The notes: generated from the letters alone by a model not told the origin. A stretch of DNA of 54,288 bases from Candidatus Blastococcus massiliensis AP3 (GCF_000582785.1 NZ_HG931173.1:1417912-1472199), one strand, 5' to 3'; positions 37,644 through 48,245 are shown, counted from the stretch's first letter. A program made the numbers and translations.

Positions 37644-38663
37644 ATGCCTGCCGTGACCGTCGACGACACCACCGCGCTCCCGCGCGTCCCGCTGCCCGAG
37701 CCGCGCACGGTCCGGCGCCGGACGCGGTCGGTCACGACGGCGCCCTCCGGCTACGAGGGCGAGGGCTTCCCGGTCCGCCGCGCGTTCGCGGGCGTCGACC
37801 TGCGCGATCTCGACCCGTTCATCCACATGGACCAGATGGGCGAGGTGGAGTACGCGCCCGGGGAGCCGAAGGGCACCTCCTGGCACCCGCACCGCGGCTT
37901 CGAGACCGTCACCTACATCATCGACGGCACCTTCGAGCACGCCGACTCCCACGGTGGCGGCGGCACGATCACCGACGGCGACACCCAGTGGATGACCGCC
38001 GGCGGCGGGGTCCTGCACATCGAGCGCCCGCCGGAGCAGCTGGTCCTGAGCGGCGGGCTCTTCCACGGCCTGCAGCTGTGGGTGAACCTGCCGCGGGCGC
38101 AGAAGTGGGTGGAGCCCCGGTACCAGGACCTCCGCGCGCGGGAGTCGGTCCTGCTGGCCAGCCCCGACGCCGGCGCGCTCCTCCGCGTGATCGCCGGAGA
38201 GATAGCCGATGCCGGCCGCTCCGTCGTCCATCGGGGCCCCGGGTCGACGTACACGCCGATGGCCATGGTGCACGCCACCGTCTCCCCCGGCGCGACGCTC
38301 GACCTGCCGTGGCGACCCGACTTCAACGCGCTGGTCTACGTCCTCTCCGGCGCGGGCTCGGTGGGGATCGACGGGGCGCCGGTCCGCACCGGCCAGCTCG
38401 CCGTGCTGGGCCCGGGTGACACCGTGACGATCCGGGGCGCGGTCCACCAGGAGTCGCGCACGCCGGCACTCGACGTCGTCGTCCTCGGCGGCGCGCCGAT
38501 CCGGGAGCCGATCGCCATGGCCGGGCCGTTCGTGATGAACAGCCGACAGGAGGTCCTCGACGCCTTCGAGGACTTCCAGAAGGGACGGCTGGGCGCCATC
38601 CCGGCGGCGTACGGCCGCCGGGAGCCCGTACCGCACGCCCACGTCCGCGGCGAGGCGCGCTGA
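37644..38663 (+). CDS. Pirin family protein
   Basis: The 339-residue two-domain cupin starts at ATG 37644 behind CGAGGAGG. The N-terminal cupin carries the pirin metal ligands: TSWHPHRGFETVTYIIDGTFEHADSHG (three His) and GGGVLHIERP (His/Glu). The C-terminal cupin includes LPWRPDFNALVYVLSGAGSVGIDG. Pirins bind Fe2+ or another metal. Some act as quercetin dioxygenases, others as regulatory partners, and this family is often induced by stress. It is converging with the frameshifted VOC gene 17 bases away. Confidence 0.93.
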   Translation: MPAVTVDDTTALPRVPLPEPRTVRRRTRSVTTAPSGYEGEGFPVRRAFAGVDLRDLDPFIHMDQMGEVEYAPGEPKGTSWHPHRGFETVTYIIDGTFEHADSHGGGGTITDGDTQWMTAGGGVLHIERPPEQLVLSGGLFHGLQLWVNLPRAQKWVEPRYQDLRARESVLLASPDAGALLRVIAGEIADAGRSVVHRGPGSTYTPMAMVHATVSPGATLDLPWRPDFNALVYVLSGAGSVGIDGAPVRTGQLAVLGPGDTVTIRGAVHQESRTPALDVVVLGGAPIREPIAMAGPFVMNSRQEVLDAFEDFQKGRLGAIPAAYGRREPVPHAHVRGEAR

Positions 38664-38680
38664 CTCCGGCGTAGCGGGCT

Positions 38681-39441
38681 TCAGCCCTCGTCGGCCACCT
38701 GCATCACCGAGAACGCAGCCCCCCAGGGGTCCTCGAGCACGGCGAACCGGCCGAACTCGGTGTCCTCGGCGGGGTGCAGCGCCTTTCCGCCCTGCGCCCG
38801 ACCCGTGCGACCACCTCGTCCGTGGAGGCCACGGCGAAGCACACGGTCCACCCCGTGGGCAGCCCCGGCTCGATCCGGCTCAGCCCACCGAGGGGGCGGT
38901 CGTCGGTGCGGAAGGTGGCGTAGGGCTCCATGCCCTCCATCGGGTCCCACGCGAAGCCGAAGACCGCGGTGTAGAACTCCCGGGCAGCATCGGGGTCGGT
39001 GACGGCCGCCTCGTTCCAGACCAGCGATCCCGGCTCGTTGAAGCGCTGGACGCCGGTGTGCTCGCCGGACTGCCAGAGCCCGAACGGGAAGCCCTGCGGG
39101 TCCTGTGCCACGACCATCGTGCCCAGCGGTCCGATCTCCATCGGCTCGACCACCACCGTGCCGCCGGCCTCGCGGATGCGGGCCACGGTCGCCGCGGCGT
39201 CGTCGGTGGCGAAGTACGTCGTCCAGCTCGGCGCATCGTCCTCGCCCATGAGCGGGCCCAGGCCCGCCACCTGGGCGCCGTCCCTGGTCGCGTTCAGGTA
39301 TCCGCCGAACTCCTCGTCCCCGCCGGTGCAGCTCCAGCCGAAGAGCTCTCCGTAGAAGGCGGTGGCCGCCTGGACGTCGGCCGCTCCGTAGTCGATCCAG
39401 CAGGGCGTGCCGGCGGGCCAGGGGGTGTCGCGAGTGGGCAT
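38681..39441 (-). pseudogene. VOC (glyoxalase-like) protein with a single-base frameshift
   Basis: From ATG 39441 (behind GAGGAGGAGA) the frame encodes two VOC domains (about residues 8-120 and 130-250), starting PCWIDYGAADVQAATAFYGELFGW and VWNEAAVTDPDAAREFYTAVFGF. After CFAVASTDEVVARV the frame becomes junk. The expected ending, GGKALHPAEDTEFGRFAVLEDPWGAAFSVM, continues in the -1 frame to TGA 38681. The break is at about 38797-38802, and restoring one base (GTCGGGCG to GTCCGGGCG) gives a normal 253-residue protein. This is either a true inactivating deletion or a sequence error. Two-domain VOC proteins of this type are common in actinobacteria and mostly uncharacterised. Confidence 0.82.
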
Positions 39442-39520
39442 GTCTCCTCCTCGATGTGAGGTGGATCACGGTGCCAGCAGGGTCCGACAGTTCCCAGGGG
39501 TCCGGGCGCCAGGAGCCGGG

Positions 39521-41533
39521 TCAGAAGCGGCCGCCCCCACCCCGGCCCCCACCGCCGCCGAAGCTGCCACCGCCACCCCGGCCCCCACCGCCGCCGATGC
39601 CGCCGAACCCGCCGCCGCCCCATCCACCGCGCATGCCTCCGGCGAGGATGCCGCCCAGCACGAGGCTGCCCAGGTCCACGCCGCCGCGCCGGTAGCCCCC
39701 GCCGTACCCGCCGCCGAAGCCGCCGGGCCCCGGGCCGTAGCCGCCACCCCAGCCGGAGACGTCCCGCTGGGCGAGGTCCAGCGCGTGCTGGGCGAGGGAG
39801 CCGGCGCGGTGGGCCTCGGCCAGCGCAGCCTCGACGTCGTCGGCGCTCAGTTCCATCGCGAGGTCGAGGTGCCGCTGCGCCTCCGCCAGCCGGGTGCGGG
39901 CCTCCGGGCCGACGGCGCCGCGGCGGGTGGCGATGAAGTCGCGCGCGGAGCCGATGGTGGAGCGCGCCGTCCTCACCGACTGCTCGAGGGCCGCGGCGGC
40001 ACGGCGCTGCCGGCTCGCGGCGTCCCGTGCCACCGACAGCGCCTGCTCCAGCGCGATGCCGGCTTCCTCCAGCTGCCGCAGAGCGGTCATCGGGTCTGGC
40101 CGCGGTCCCGCCATCGCGGCATCGGCGGCCGTCATCGCGGCCTCGGCGCGGGCGATCTGGGGCGGCAGCCCGCTCCGGTTGCCGGCCGCCACGAACGAGC
40201 GCGCCTCGGCCACGTCGCGCTCGGTCTCCGTGCGGACGGCGTCGACCCGCCCGGCCGCCTCCTCGAGCTCGGTCGCCAGCCGGCCGACGGCGTCGAGCAG
40301 CGTGGCCGTCGAGGCCACGGCGTCCTCGGCGGCGCGGACGTCACCGACCGCGTCGCCGTTGCGTCCCTCACCGAGGGCGTCCAGCGCCTCGTTCACCTCC
40401 GCCTCGGCGGCGGCCAACCGGGCGCGGGCCTCGGTCACGTTGTCGCGCACCGGCGCGATCGCGGTGTCGGCGTAGCGCTCCGCCAGGACGGCCAGTTGCT
40501 GCTCCTCGCGCGGGATGCGGTCGCGCAACTGCGCGATCCGGGGGGCCAGCGCCTCGAGCACCTGCGGCGCGTTGTGCTCCAGGTCCCGCAGCCGGGCGAA
40601 GGCCTCGGCCTGCTCGTCGAGACGCGCGTCGGCGGCCTGGGTCAGCTGCAGCATCTCGCCGAGCATCTGGCGGGTGGTCGGCTCGTCCTCGGGGATGTCG
40701 TCGTCCAGCAGCTGGCGCAGGTGGAAGGCCCGGTTGAGCTCGTCGCGGGAGGCGGCCAGCGCCTGGTCGAACCCGGTGACCGCCTCGACGCCGTAGGAGG
40801 CGCGGGCGTAGTCGAGGTCGAGCTGGGAGCTCGTGATCGCCTCGTCGAGCGCCAGCAGCGCCTCGCTCGCACGGCCGTGCAGCTCCTCGGTCGACGTCCC
40901 GGCGTAGGGGTCCGGCCGCTCCAGCCGCTGCACCGGCGGCGCCGCGTCCCGCTTCCGGCGCTGGTTCCGCGAGACCAGGTAGGCGCCCCCACCCACGAGG
41001 GCGATCGCGCCGACCACCAGCAACGCGCCCCCGCCGCCGTCGCCACCGGAACCGCCGTCCGCCCCGGTGCGCAGGATGTCGGCGAAGGCGACCACTCCGG
41101 CACCCCAGTCCCCGTCGACGAAGTCCGGCTCCATCTCCTGGGCGGCGCGCTGCTCGATCTCGGCGCGCGACAGCTCGAAGTTCGCGGGCTCGTAGAACCC
41201 GTAGAGGCGGTCGTCCACCGCCACGGCCAGGAGAGCATCGGTGCTGCCCAGCTGCGAGAGCTGGGCCGTCTCCCCGGCCCACTGGAATCCGTCGGCCCCC
41301 TCGAAGGTGTCGACGAAGACGACGAACAGCTGGGTGCCGTCCTCCGCCTGGAGCTCGTCGAGCGCGTCCTCGATCTGCGACTCGTCGCCGCTGAGCTCGC
41401 CGGTCTCGTCGACGACCTGCTCGTCGAGCCGGAACGGTTCCTCGGCCAGTGCCGGGCCACCCGCCAGCAGGACGCCGGTGCACCCGGCCAGGACGACCAA
41501 CAGCCGGCGTACGGCTCCCTCGACGCGGATCAC
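39521..41533 (-). CDS. TPM-domain membrane protein with long coiled coils and Gly-rich tail
   Basis: The product has about 670 residues. It begins with a signal peptide (RRLLVVLAGCTGVLLAGGPALA). An extracellular TPM domain follows (about 30-165, FRLDEQVVDETGELSGDESQIEDALDEL; DALLAVAVDDRLYGFY), then one membrane helix (ALLVVGAIALVGGGAYLVS). A ~400-residue helical coiled-coil region comes next, and a Gly/Arg/Phe tail with repeated GGGG units closes the chain. TPM domains occur in phosphatase-like and photosystem-maintenance proteins, and in membrane proteins such as YgcG, function unknown. GTG 41533 was chosen because TACTGT lies 6 bases upstream. TTG 41536 is in frame one codon earlier. Confidence 0.87.
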   Translation of the reverse strand: MIRVEGAVRRLLVVLAGCTGVLLAGGPALAEEPFRLDEQVVDETGELSGDESQIEDALDELQAEDGTQLFVVFVDTFEGADGFQWAGETAQLSQLGSTDALLAVAVDDRLYGFYEPANFELSRAEIEQRAAQEMEPDFVDGDWGAGVVAFADILRTGADGGSGGDGGGGALLVVGAIALVGGGAYLVSRNQRRKRDAAPPVQRLERPDPYAGTSTEELHGRASEALLALDEAITSSQLDLDYARASYGVEAVTGFDQALAASRDELNRAFHLRQLLDDDIPEDEPTTRQMLGEMLQLTQAADARLDEQAEAFARLRDLEHNAPQVLEALAPRIAQLRDRIPREEQQLAVLAERYADTAIAPVRDNVTEARARLAAAEAEVNEALDALGEGRNGDAVGDVRAAEDAVASTATLLDAVGRLATELEEAAGRVDAVRTETERDVAEARSFVAAGNRSGLPPQIARAEAAMTAADAAMAGPRPDPMTALRQLEEAGIALEQALSVARDAASRQRRAAAALEQSVRTARSTIGSARDFIATRRGAVGPEARTRLAEAQRHLDLAMELSADDVEAALAEAHRAGSLAQHALDLAQRDVSGWGGGYGPGPGGFGGGYGGGYRRGGVDLGSLVLGGILAGGMRGGWGGGGFGGIGGGGGRGGGGSFGGGGGRGGGGRF

Positions 41534-41539
41534 CAATCG

Positions 41540-41545
41540 ACAGTA
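41540..41545 (-). promoter_or_regulatory. -10 box (TACTGT) for the leaderless TPM gene
   Basis: TACTGT on the minus strand is followed by 6 bases and the GTG at 41533, the usual leaderless spacing in this window. Confidence 0.45.
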
Positions 41546-41622
41546 CCGACGCGACGGTGGGTCCGAACCCCGCCCGACGGGTAGGGCCGCCGACGTCCCA
41601 CCCCCGAACCCGAGGAGTGCCC

Positions 41623-41997
41623 GTGCCGGACCCCGACCGGATCCCTGCCGCCGACCTACCGCCCGGCACGGTCCGCCGCGTCGGCGACTGGGCGGTGGGC
41701 AACCGCGGCCCCGGCCCGGACGGCCGCGACCGCTACTTCGCCGTCTCCCGGCTGTGCCGGCACCAGCTCGCCGACCTGTCCGAGGGCACCGTGGACGACG
41801 ACGGCTGCCTGGTCTGCCCCTGGCACCAGAGCCGCTACGACGTGCGGACCGGCGAGATGGTCGAGGGTCCGCGCGGGTTCCTGGCCTACCACGGCCCGAC
41901 GCCGGGCTACACCGAGCTCGTGGCGGCCGCCGGCAAGCTGGCGAAACTGCGCGTGCGCCGCGCCTACCGCGACGGGGACGACGTCGTCCTGGAGTAG
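41623..41997 (+). CDS. Rieske [2Fe-2S] protein
   Basis: The 124-residue single-domain protein starts at GTG 41623 (GAGGAG upstream). Cluster ligands are Cys45-x-His47 (LCRHQ) and Cys65-x2-His68 (CPWHQSRYD). The second box is the usual CPWH. It has no signal or membrane segment, so it is a soluble ferredoxin-like electron carrier, or the separate Rieske component of an oxygenase. No oxygenase gene is nearby. It converges with the opp operon across a long hairpin. Confidence 0.92.
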   Translation: MPDPDRIPAADLPPGTVRRVGDWAVGNRGPGPDGRDRYFAVSRLCRHQLADLSEGTVDDDGCLVCPWHQSRYDVRTGEMVEGPRGFLAYHGPTPGYTELVAAAGKLAKLRVRRAYRDGDDVVLE

Positions 41998-42012
41998 CGG
42001 ACGCCGTCCATC

Positions 42013-42077
42013 GTGATCAGCACCGGTCCACCGGGGCCTCGAGCGCGTCGAGACCCCGCTGGAGCGGTGGTGATCAC
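42013..42077. terminator. Long bidirectional hairpin between Rieske and opp genes
   Basis: Two 30-base arms (42013-42042 and 42048-42077) pair at 26 of 30 positions around a GCGCG loop. Both ends carry GTGATCA. It lies between two converging genes and probably terminates both. Confidence 0.75.
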
Positions 42078-42101
42078 GCGGAGGACGACGGTGTCACGGT
42101 G

Positions 42102-43237
42102 TTACGTCCGCTCGATCGGGGCGTCGATGCCCTGGACGAGCGCGTCGCTCTCGGGGTTCTCCGCACCGGTCGCCGCGACGGACACCCCCTGGGTGGCGGC
42201 GACCTCCTCCGGCGACTTCGGGCGCAGGACGCCGTCGCGGATCTCCTCGGCCCAGTGGCAGCTGACCAGCCGCCCGGGCGCGAGCTCGCGCAGCACCGGC
42301 ACCTCGGTGTCGCAGCGGGTCTCCTGCCGCCACGGGCAGCGGGTGTGGAACCGGCAGCCGCTGGGCGGGTTCGCCGGGGACGGCAGGTCGCCGGCGAGCA
42401 GGATGCGCTCCCGGCGCTCCTCGACCACGGGGTCGGGCACCGGGACGGCGCTCATCAGCGCCCGCGTGTACGGGTGCAGCGGCTCCTCGTAGAGCTCGTC
42501 GGCCGGGGCCTGCTCCACCAGCGACCCGAGGTACATGACGCCGACGACGTCGCTGATGTGCCGGACGACGGCGAGGTCGTGCGCGATGACCAGGTAGGTC
42601 AGCCCCAGCCGGTCCTGCAGCTCCTCGAGCAGGTTGATGACCTGGGCCTGGACCGAGACGTCGAGGGCGGACACCGGCTCGTCGGCGATGAGGAGGTCGG
42701 GCTCGAGGGTGAGCGCCCGCGCGATGCCGATGCGCTGCCGCTGGCCGCCCGAGAACTCGTGCGGGTAGCGGCGCAGCGACGCGACGGGCAGGCCCACGGC
42801 GTCCAGCAGTTCGCGGATGCGGGCCGCGATCCCGGCCGTGCCGTCGCCCAGCCCGTGCGCGCGCAGCGGCTCCGACAGCAGCGACTCCACGGTCTGCCGC
42901 GGGTCGAGGCTGCCCAGCGGGTCCTGGAAGACCATCTGCATGCGCCGGCGCATGTGCCGCAGGTCCTCACCCTTCAGCCCCGCGACGTCGGTGCCGTCGA
43001 AGACGACCTCGCCCTCGGTCGGCTCGGTCAGCCGCAGCACCGCGCGCCCGAGCGTGGACTTGCCGCAGCCGGACTCGCCCACCAGTCCGTAGGTGGTGCC
43101 GCGGTCGATGGAGAGGTCGACGCCGTCGACCGCGCGGACGTGCCCCACCGTGCGGTCGATGAGGATGCCGCGCTTGATCGGGAAGTGCACCTTGAGCCCG
43201 CGCACCCGCAGCAGCGGTTCCGCGGCGGGGACGGCGG

Positions 43238-43241
<4 letters not shown>
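42102..43241 (-). CDS. oppF: Oligopeptide ABC transporter ATP-binding protein (second)
   Basis: The 379-residue product has Walker [11 protein letters not shown]-loop VFQDP, signature [15 protein letters not shown], Walker [13 protein letters not shown] and the His switch IAHDLAVV. The OppD/F C-terminal extension has [21 protein letters not shown] (four Cys that can bind an Fe-S cluster in some OppD/F/DppD/F proteins). It pairs with the oppD product to power peptide import. ATG 43241 overlaps the oppD stop. It is the last gene of oppABCDF. Confidence 0.94.
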
Positions 43242-44301
<1,060 letters not shown>

Positions 44302-44305
<4 letters not shown>

Positions 44306-45243
44306 CTCCGGAACTTCGGGTCGAGGGCCTCACGGAGCGATTCACCGAGCAGGGTGAACCCCAGGGCGACGACGATGATGCAGATCGCCGGGTAGAAGGC
44401 GAGTTCCGGCCGGACCGACAGGAACGCCTGCGCGTTGGCCAGCATCGCGCCCCACTCGGGCCGCGCGAGGTCGGGGTCGCCGAGACCGAGGAACGACAGC
44501 GCCGCCGCCTCGATGATCGCCGTCGCCAGCGACAGCGTGGCCTGGACGATCACCGGCGAGAGCGAGTTGGGCAGCACGTGCCCGAAGACGATCCGGGTCT
44601 TCTTCACCCCGAGGGCCCGGGCGGCGAGGGCGTAGTCGCTGTCGCGCTGCGCCAGCATCGATCCGCGCAGGAGCCGGGCGAAGATCGGCACCTGGGTCAC
44701 CGCGATCGCGATCATCAGCGCGTACTGGTTCTGGCCCAGCAGCACCGAGATGCTGATCGCCATCAGCAGGCTCGGGATCGACAGCACGATGTCGATGAAC
44801 CGCATGACCAGCGTGTCGACCCAGCCGCCGAACGCGCCGGCGAGCACCCCGAACGCCATGCCGACGACGACGCCGAGCACGGTGGCGACGACGCCGATCA
44901 TCAGCGACTGCCGCGAGCCCCAGATCAGCCGGGAGAGCATGTCGCGGCCGAGGTTGTCCACGCCCAGCGGGAAGCCCTCGCGCGAGCCGGGGATGTTGCC
45001 CGGGCGGATCTCCGACAGCAGCGTCTGGGCCAGCGGGTCACGCGGCGCGAGCCACGGCGCGAAGGCGGCGACGATCAGGAAGGTGATCACGATGATCGCC
45101 CCGATGATCGCCACCGGGTTGCGGCGCAGCCGCCGGAAGGCGCTGCGGGTGAGCGAGACGCCGCCCTCGCCCTCGGGCACCGCGCCGGCGCGGGCGGCCA
45201 GCTCGTCGATCCGCCGCCGCTTCACGTCCCCCATCGCCGTCAT
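44302..45243 (-). CDS. oppC: Oligopeptide ABC transporter permease (OppC/DppC)
   Basis: The 313-residue product has a cytosolic N-terminus, a first helix ([25 protein letters not shown]) and the periplasmic [19 protein letters not shown]-like motif (here [24 protein letters not shown]). The permease core has the EAA-type loop [33 protein letters not shown] 45243 overlaps the oppB stop. Confidence 0.94.
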
Positions 45244-46244
45244 CGGACCCTCACCCGGGGATCGAGCAGACCGTAGGAGATGTCGACCAGCAGGTTCACG
45301 AGCACGTAGACCACCGCGAGCATGAGGATGAAGCCCTGCAGGACGGCGAAGTCCCGCGCGAACAGCGCGTCGTAGATCGCCGACCCGACCCCGCCGAAGG
45401 CGAACACCGACTCGGTCAGCACCGCCCCGGACAGCAGCAGGCCGGTCTGCAGGCCGATCGTCGTCGACACCGGCAGCAGGGCGTTGCGGATGATGTGCCG
45501 CCGCCGCACCGTCGCCGTCGCCAGGCCCTTGGCGTTCGCCGTCCGCACGTAGTCCTCGTTGACCACGTCGAGGACCGAGGCCCGGGTGATCCGGACGATG
45601 ATGGCCAGCGGGATGGTGCCGAGCGCGATCGCGGGCAGGATCAGGTGCGTCATGGCGTCCCAGGCGGCGTCCCACTCCCGGGTGAGGAGCCCGTCGAGGA
45701 CGTAGAAGTTCGTGATGCGGGTGGCGTCCATGCGCACGTCCTGGCGCCCGGAGCCGGGCAGCAGGCCCAGTTCGACGGCGAACACCAGGCGGAGCAGGTA
45801 GGCGAGGAAGAAGACCGGGATCGCGACGCCGATCAGCGAGCCGATGACCGACGTCGAGTCCAGCCAGCTGCCGTGCCGGCGGGCGGCCAGGTAGCCGAGC
45901 GGGATGCCGAGGCCGATGGCGAAGACCATCGCGAGCAACGTCAGCTCGATGGTTCCCGGCATCCGCTCGAGGAACTCGGTGGTCACCTCGCGGCCGGTGC
46001 GGGCCGAGGTGCCGAAGTCCAACCGGACGGCCCGGCCGACGAACCGCAGGTACTGGACGATCAGCGGCTCGTCGAGGCCGAAGAGCTCGTTGTAGCGGGC
46101 GATCGCCTCGGGCGTGGCCCGCTCACCGAGTGCGGCCTGCGCGGGGCCGCCGGGGAGGGCCCGCAGCCAGGCGAAGAGCAGCACCGACAGCCCGAGCAGG
46201 ATCGGGATCAGCTGCAGGAGCCGCCGGATGATGAAGCGGAGCAC
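45240..46244 (-). CDS. oppB: Oligopeptide ABC transporter permease (OppB/DppB)
   Basis: This 334-residue protein has the typical N-terminus LRFIIRRLLQLIPILLGLSVLLF, five more helices and the EAA loop YVRTANAKGLATATVRRRHIIRNALLPVSTTIGLQ. It starts at GTG 46244. It lies 106 bases after oppA, and the gap contains the hairpin repeat at 46294-46350. Confidence 0.94.
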   Translation of the reverse strand: MLRFIIRRLLQLIPILLGLSVLLFAWLRALPGGPAQAALGERATPEAIARYNELFGLDEPLIVQYLRFVGRAVRLDFGTSARTGREVTTEFLERMPGTIELTLLAMVFAIGLGIPLGYLAARRHGSWLDSTSVIGSLIGVAIPVFFLAYLLRLVFAVELGLLPGSGRQDVRMDATRITNFYVLDGLLTREWDAAWDAMTHLILPAIALGTIPLAIIVRITRASVLDVVNEDYVRTANAKGLATATVRRRHIIRNALLPVSTTIGLQTGLLLSGAVLTESVFAFGGVGSAIYDALFARDFAVLQGFILMLAVVYVLVNLLVDISYGLLDPRVRVR

Positions 46245-46293
46245 GCGCTCAGGTCCCTCTCACGGAACGGATCCACCCGACAGGCTCGCGGCC

Positions 46294-46350
46294 GGCCCCG
46301 GTGAGGGGGCCCGCCGCGAGCCTGCGTGCGGTAGGGGCGAGGGTCCTTCC
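46294..46350 (-). terminator. Hairpin element directly after oppA (copy B)
   Basis: In transcript direction the element starts at the oppA stop: TGA-GGAAGGACCC, then a G/C-rich centre with CGCACGCAGGCTCGCGGCGG, then GGGGCC. It is nearly the same as the element after recR (51114-51170), differing by a 2-base indel and a handful of substitutions. It can form a long stem and so may reduce read-through from the binding-protein gene into the permease genes. Confidence 0.7.
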
Positions 46351-48060
46351 TCAGTCGTTCAGGGACACCGTCTTGAAGACCTCGGCGGTCAGCGGGCTGG
46401 GCTCGAGGCCCTGCACGCGCTCGGAGACCACGAGCGCCGGCGGGGAGTGCGAGATCGGCACGCCCGGCAGGTACTCCATGATCAGCCGGTTGGCCTCCTC
46501 GTACATCTCCGTCCGGGCGTCCGCGTCCGGCTCGGCGTCCGCCTCGGCCAGGGCGGCGAAGATCTCCGGGGCGCTGAAGGCACCGAACTCGGCCGACGCC
46601 TGGTTGTTCGACGCCTCGGCGAAGAACGTCCCGATGAAGTTGTAGGCGTCGTTGTAGTCACCGGTCCACCCGAGCAGGTGGATGTCGGCCTGACCGGACT
46701 GGACCGCGTTCAGGTAGTCCGGGTTCCAGGGCAGCGCCACCGGCTCGATGGTGAAGCCCGCGTCGGTCAGGTTCTGGCTCACGACCTGGAACATCGCGGC
46801 CGCGTCCGGCAGGTAGGGCCGGGTGACGTCGGTCGGGTAGTAGAACCGCAGCGTGGTGCCCAGGGCGCCGGCCTCGGTCAGCAGCTGACGCGAGAGCTCC
46901 GGGTCGTACTCGTAGGTGGGAACGTCGTCGGCCCAGCCCTCGACGGTCGGCGGCATGAACTGGGTGGCCGCCTCCGCGCCCTCGGGCAGGAGCGAGTTCA
47001 CGATCGTCTCGCGGTCGATCGCGTGCGCGATCGCCTGGCGGACCTGCGGGTTCTGCAGCGCCGGGTTGGCGTTGGTGCCGGGCACGTTCCCGCCGTTGAA
47101 GCCCAGGTACAGGATGTTGAACGGGTCGCGGACCAGGACCTCGAAGCCGTCGTCCTGCAGCGACTCGTAGTCGGCCGGGGCGACGAAGTCGAACGCGTCG
47201 ATCGAGCCCGACTGCAGCTCCTGGCGGCGGGTGTTGCCGTCACTGATCGTGCGGAAGATGATCTTGTCGAGCTTGGCCGGCTCGCCCCAGTAGTCCTCGT
47301 TGCGGACGATGGTGACCTCGCCGTTGCCCCGGTCCCAGCTGTCGAACTTGAACGGGCCGGTGCCGACCGGGTTCTCCAGCGAGTACTCGGAGTAGCTCAG
47401 CGAGTCCTCGCTGCCGGAGAGGTTGTCGGCGTCGCCCTCCTCCAGCGCCGTGGGGCTCTGGATCGAGAAGGCGGGCAGCACCAGGGCCGCGGGGAACTTC
47501 GACGTGGTCTGGGTCAGCCGGATGACCGCGGTGTTCTCGTCGGTCGCCTCGCAGCTCTCGTAGATGCTGGGGGTGTCCGGCGTGCTGGCGAAGCCGCCGA
47601 AGACCGCCTGGTAGTAGTACGAGGCGCTCGGGCTGGTGGCCAGGTCCTCGAAGTTGTACCAGCGGTCGAAGTTGAAGCAGACCGCCTCGGCGTTGAAGTC
47701 GGTGCCGTCGTGGAACGTCACGCCCTCGCGCAGGCTGAAGGTGTACTCCAGGCCGTCGTCGCTGACCTCGTAGTCCTCGGCGAGCTCGGGCACCGGCTCG
47801 GTGCCACCGACCTCGTTGGTCAGCAGGGTCTCGTGGATCTGACGGACGACGCGGAACGTCTCGCCGTCGCTGGCGAAGGCCGGGTCGAACATGGCCGGGT
47901 CACCGGCCGCGCCGAAGACCAGGGTGCCGCCGGTCTCGCCGCCGCCACCCCCGCCCTCGTTGCCGGACTCCCGGTCGCTGGAAGCACAGGCCGACAGCGT
48001 GACTGCGATGAGTGCGGCCGACGAGGCGGCGAACACTCGGGTGGTTCGACGACGTGACAT
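46351..48060 (-). CDS. oppA: Peptide ABC transporter substrate-binding lipoprotein
   Basis: The 569-residue product has a lipoprotein signal (VFAASSAALIAVTLSAC) and Gly-rich spacer. The family-5 solute-binding fold follows: GAAGDPAMFDPAFASDGETFRVVRQIHETLL, YEVSDDGLEYTFSLREGVTFHDGTDFNAEAV, VRQAIAHAIDRETIVNSLLPEGAEAATQFMPP and LLGWTGDYNDAYNFIGTFF. Such proteins bind peptides, and in some cases other solutes, for import through OppBCDF. ATG 48060 has GAAGG upstream. It is the first gene of the opp cluster. Confidence 0.94.
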   Translation of the reverse strand: MSRRRTTRVFAASSAALIAVTLSACASSDRESGNEGGGGGGETGGTLVFGAAGDPAMFDPAFASDGETFRVVRQIHETLLTNEVGGTEPVPELAEDYEVSDDGLEYTFSLREGVTFHDGTDFNAEAVCFNFDRWYNFEDLATSPSASYYYQAVFGGFASTPDTPSIYESCEATDENTAVIRLTQTTSKFPAALVLPAFSIQSPTALEEGDADNLSGSEDSLSYSEYSLENPVGTGPFKFDSWDRGNGEVTIVRNEDYWGEPAKLDKIIFRTISDGNTRRQELQSGSIDAFDFVAPADYESLQDDGFEVLVRDPFNILYLGFNGGNVPGTNANPALQNPQVRQAIAHAIDRETIVNSLLPEGAEAATQFMPPTVEGWADDVPTYEYDPELSRQLLTEAGALGTTLRFYYPTDVTRPYLPDAAAMFQVVSQNLTDAGFTIEPVALPWNPDYLNAVQSGQADIHLLGWTGDYNDAYNFIGTFFAEASNNQASAEFGAFSAPEIFAALAEADAEPDADARTEMYEEANRLIMEYLPGVPISHSPPALVVSERVQGLEPSPLTAEVFKTVSLND

Positions 48061-48152
48061 CGCGGGAAAACCTGCCTTCTCGACCCATGCGGGCCGGATG
48101 AGCTCCGGAGATGACTGCCGTGGACGCGAGAGCCTCCACGAGCGTTCACCGG

Positions 48153-48158
48153 ACACTA
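48153..48158 (-). promoter_or_regulatory. Candidate oppA -10 box (TAGTGT)
   Basis: TAGTGT on the minus strand lies ~90 bases before the oppA ATG, within the 185-base gap after metQ. It would give a 5' UTR of about 85 bases containing a small CGTGGA/TCCACG hairpin. Confidence 0.35.
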
Positions 48159-48245
48159 GGTGCAGGTCCTCGCCACGGCGAAGGCCGCTTTCCCATCGAC
48201 ACCAAGCCGTGACCTTCGCTCCGGCCCCGGATGCCGGCGCCGTCC

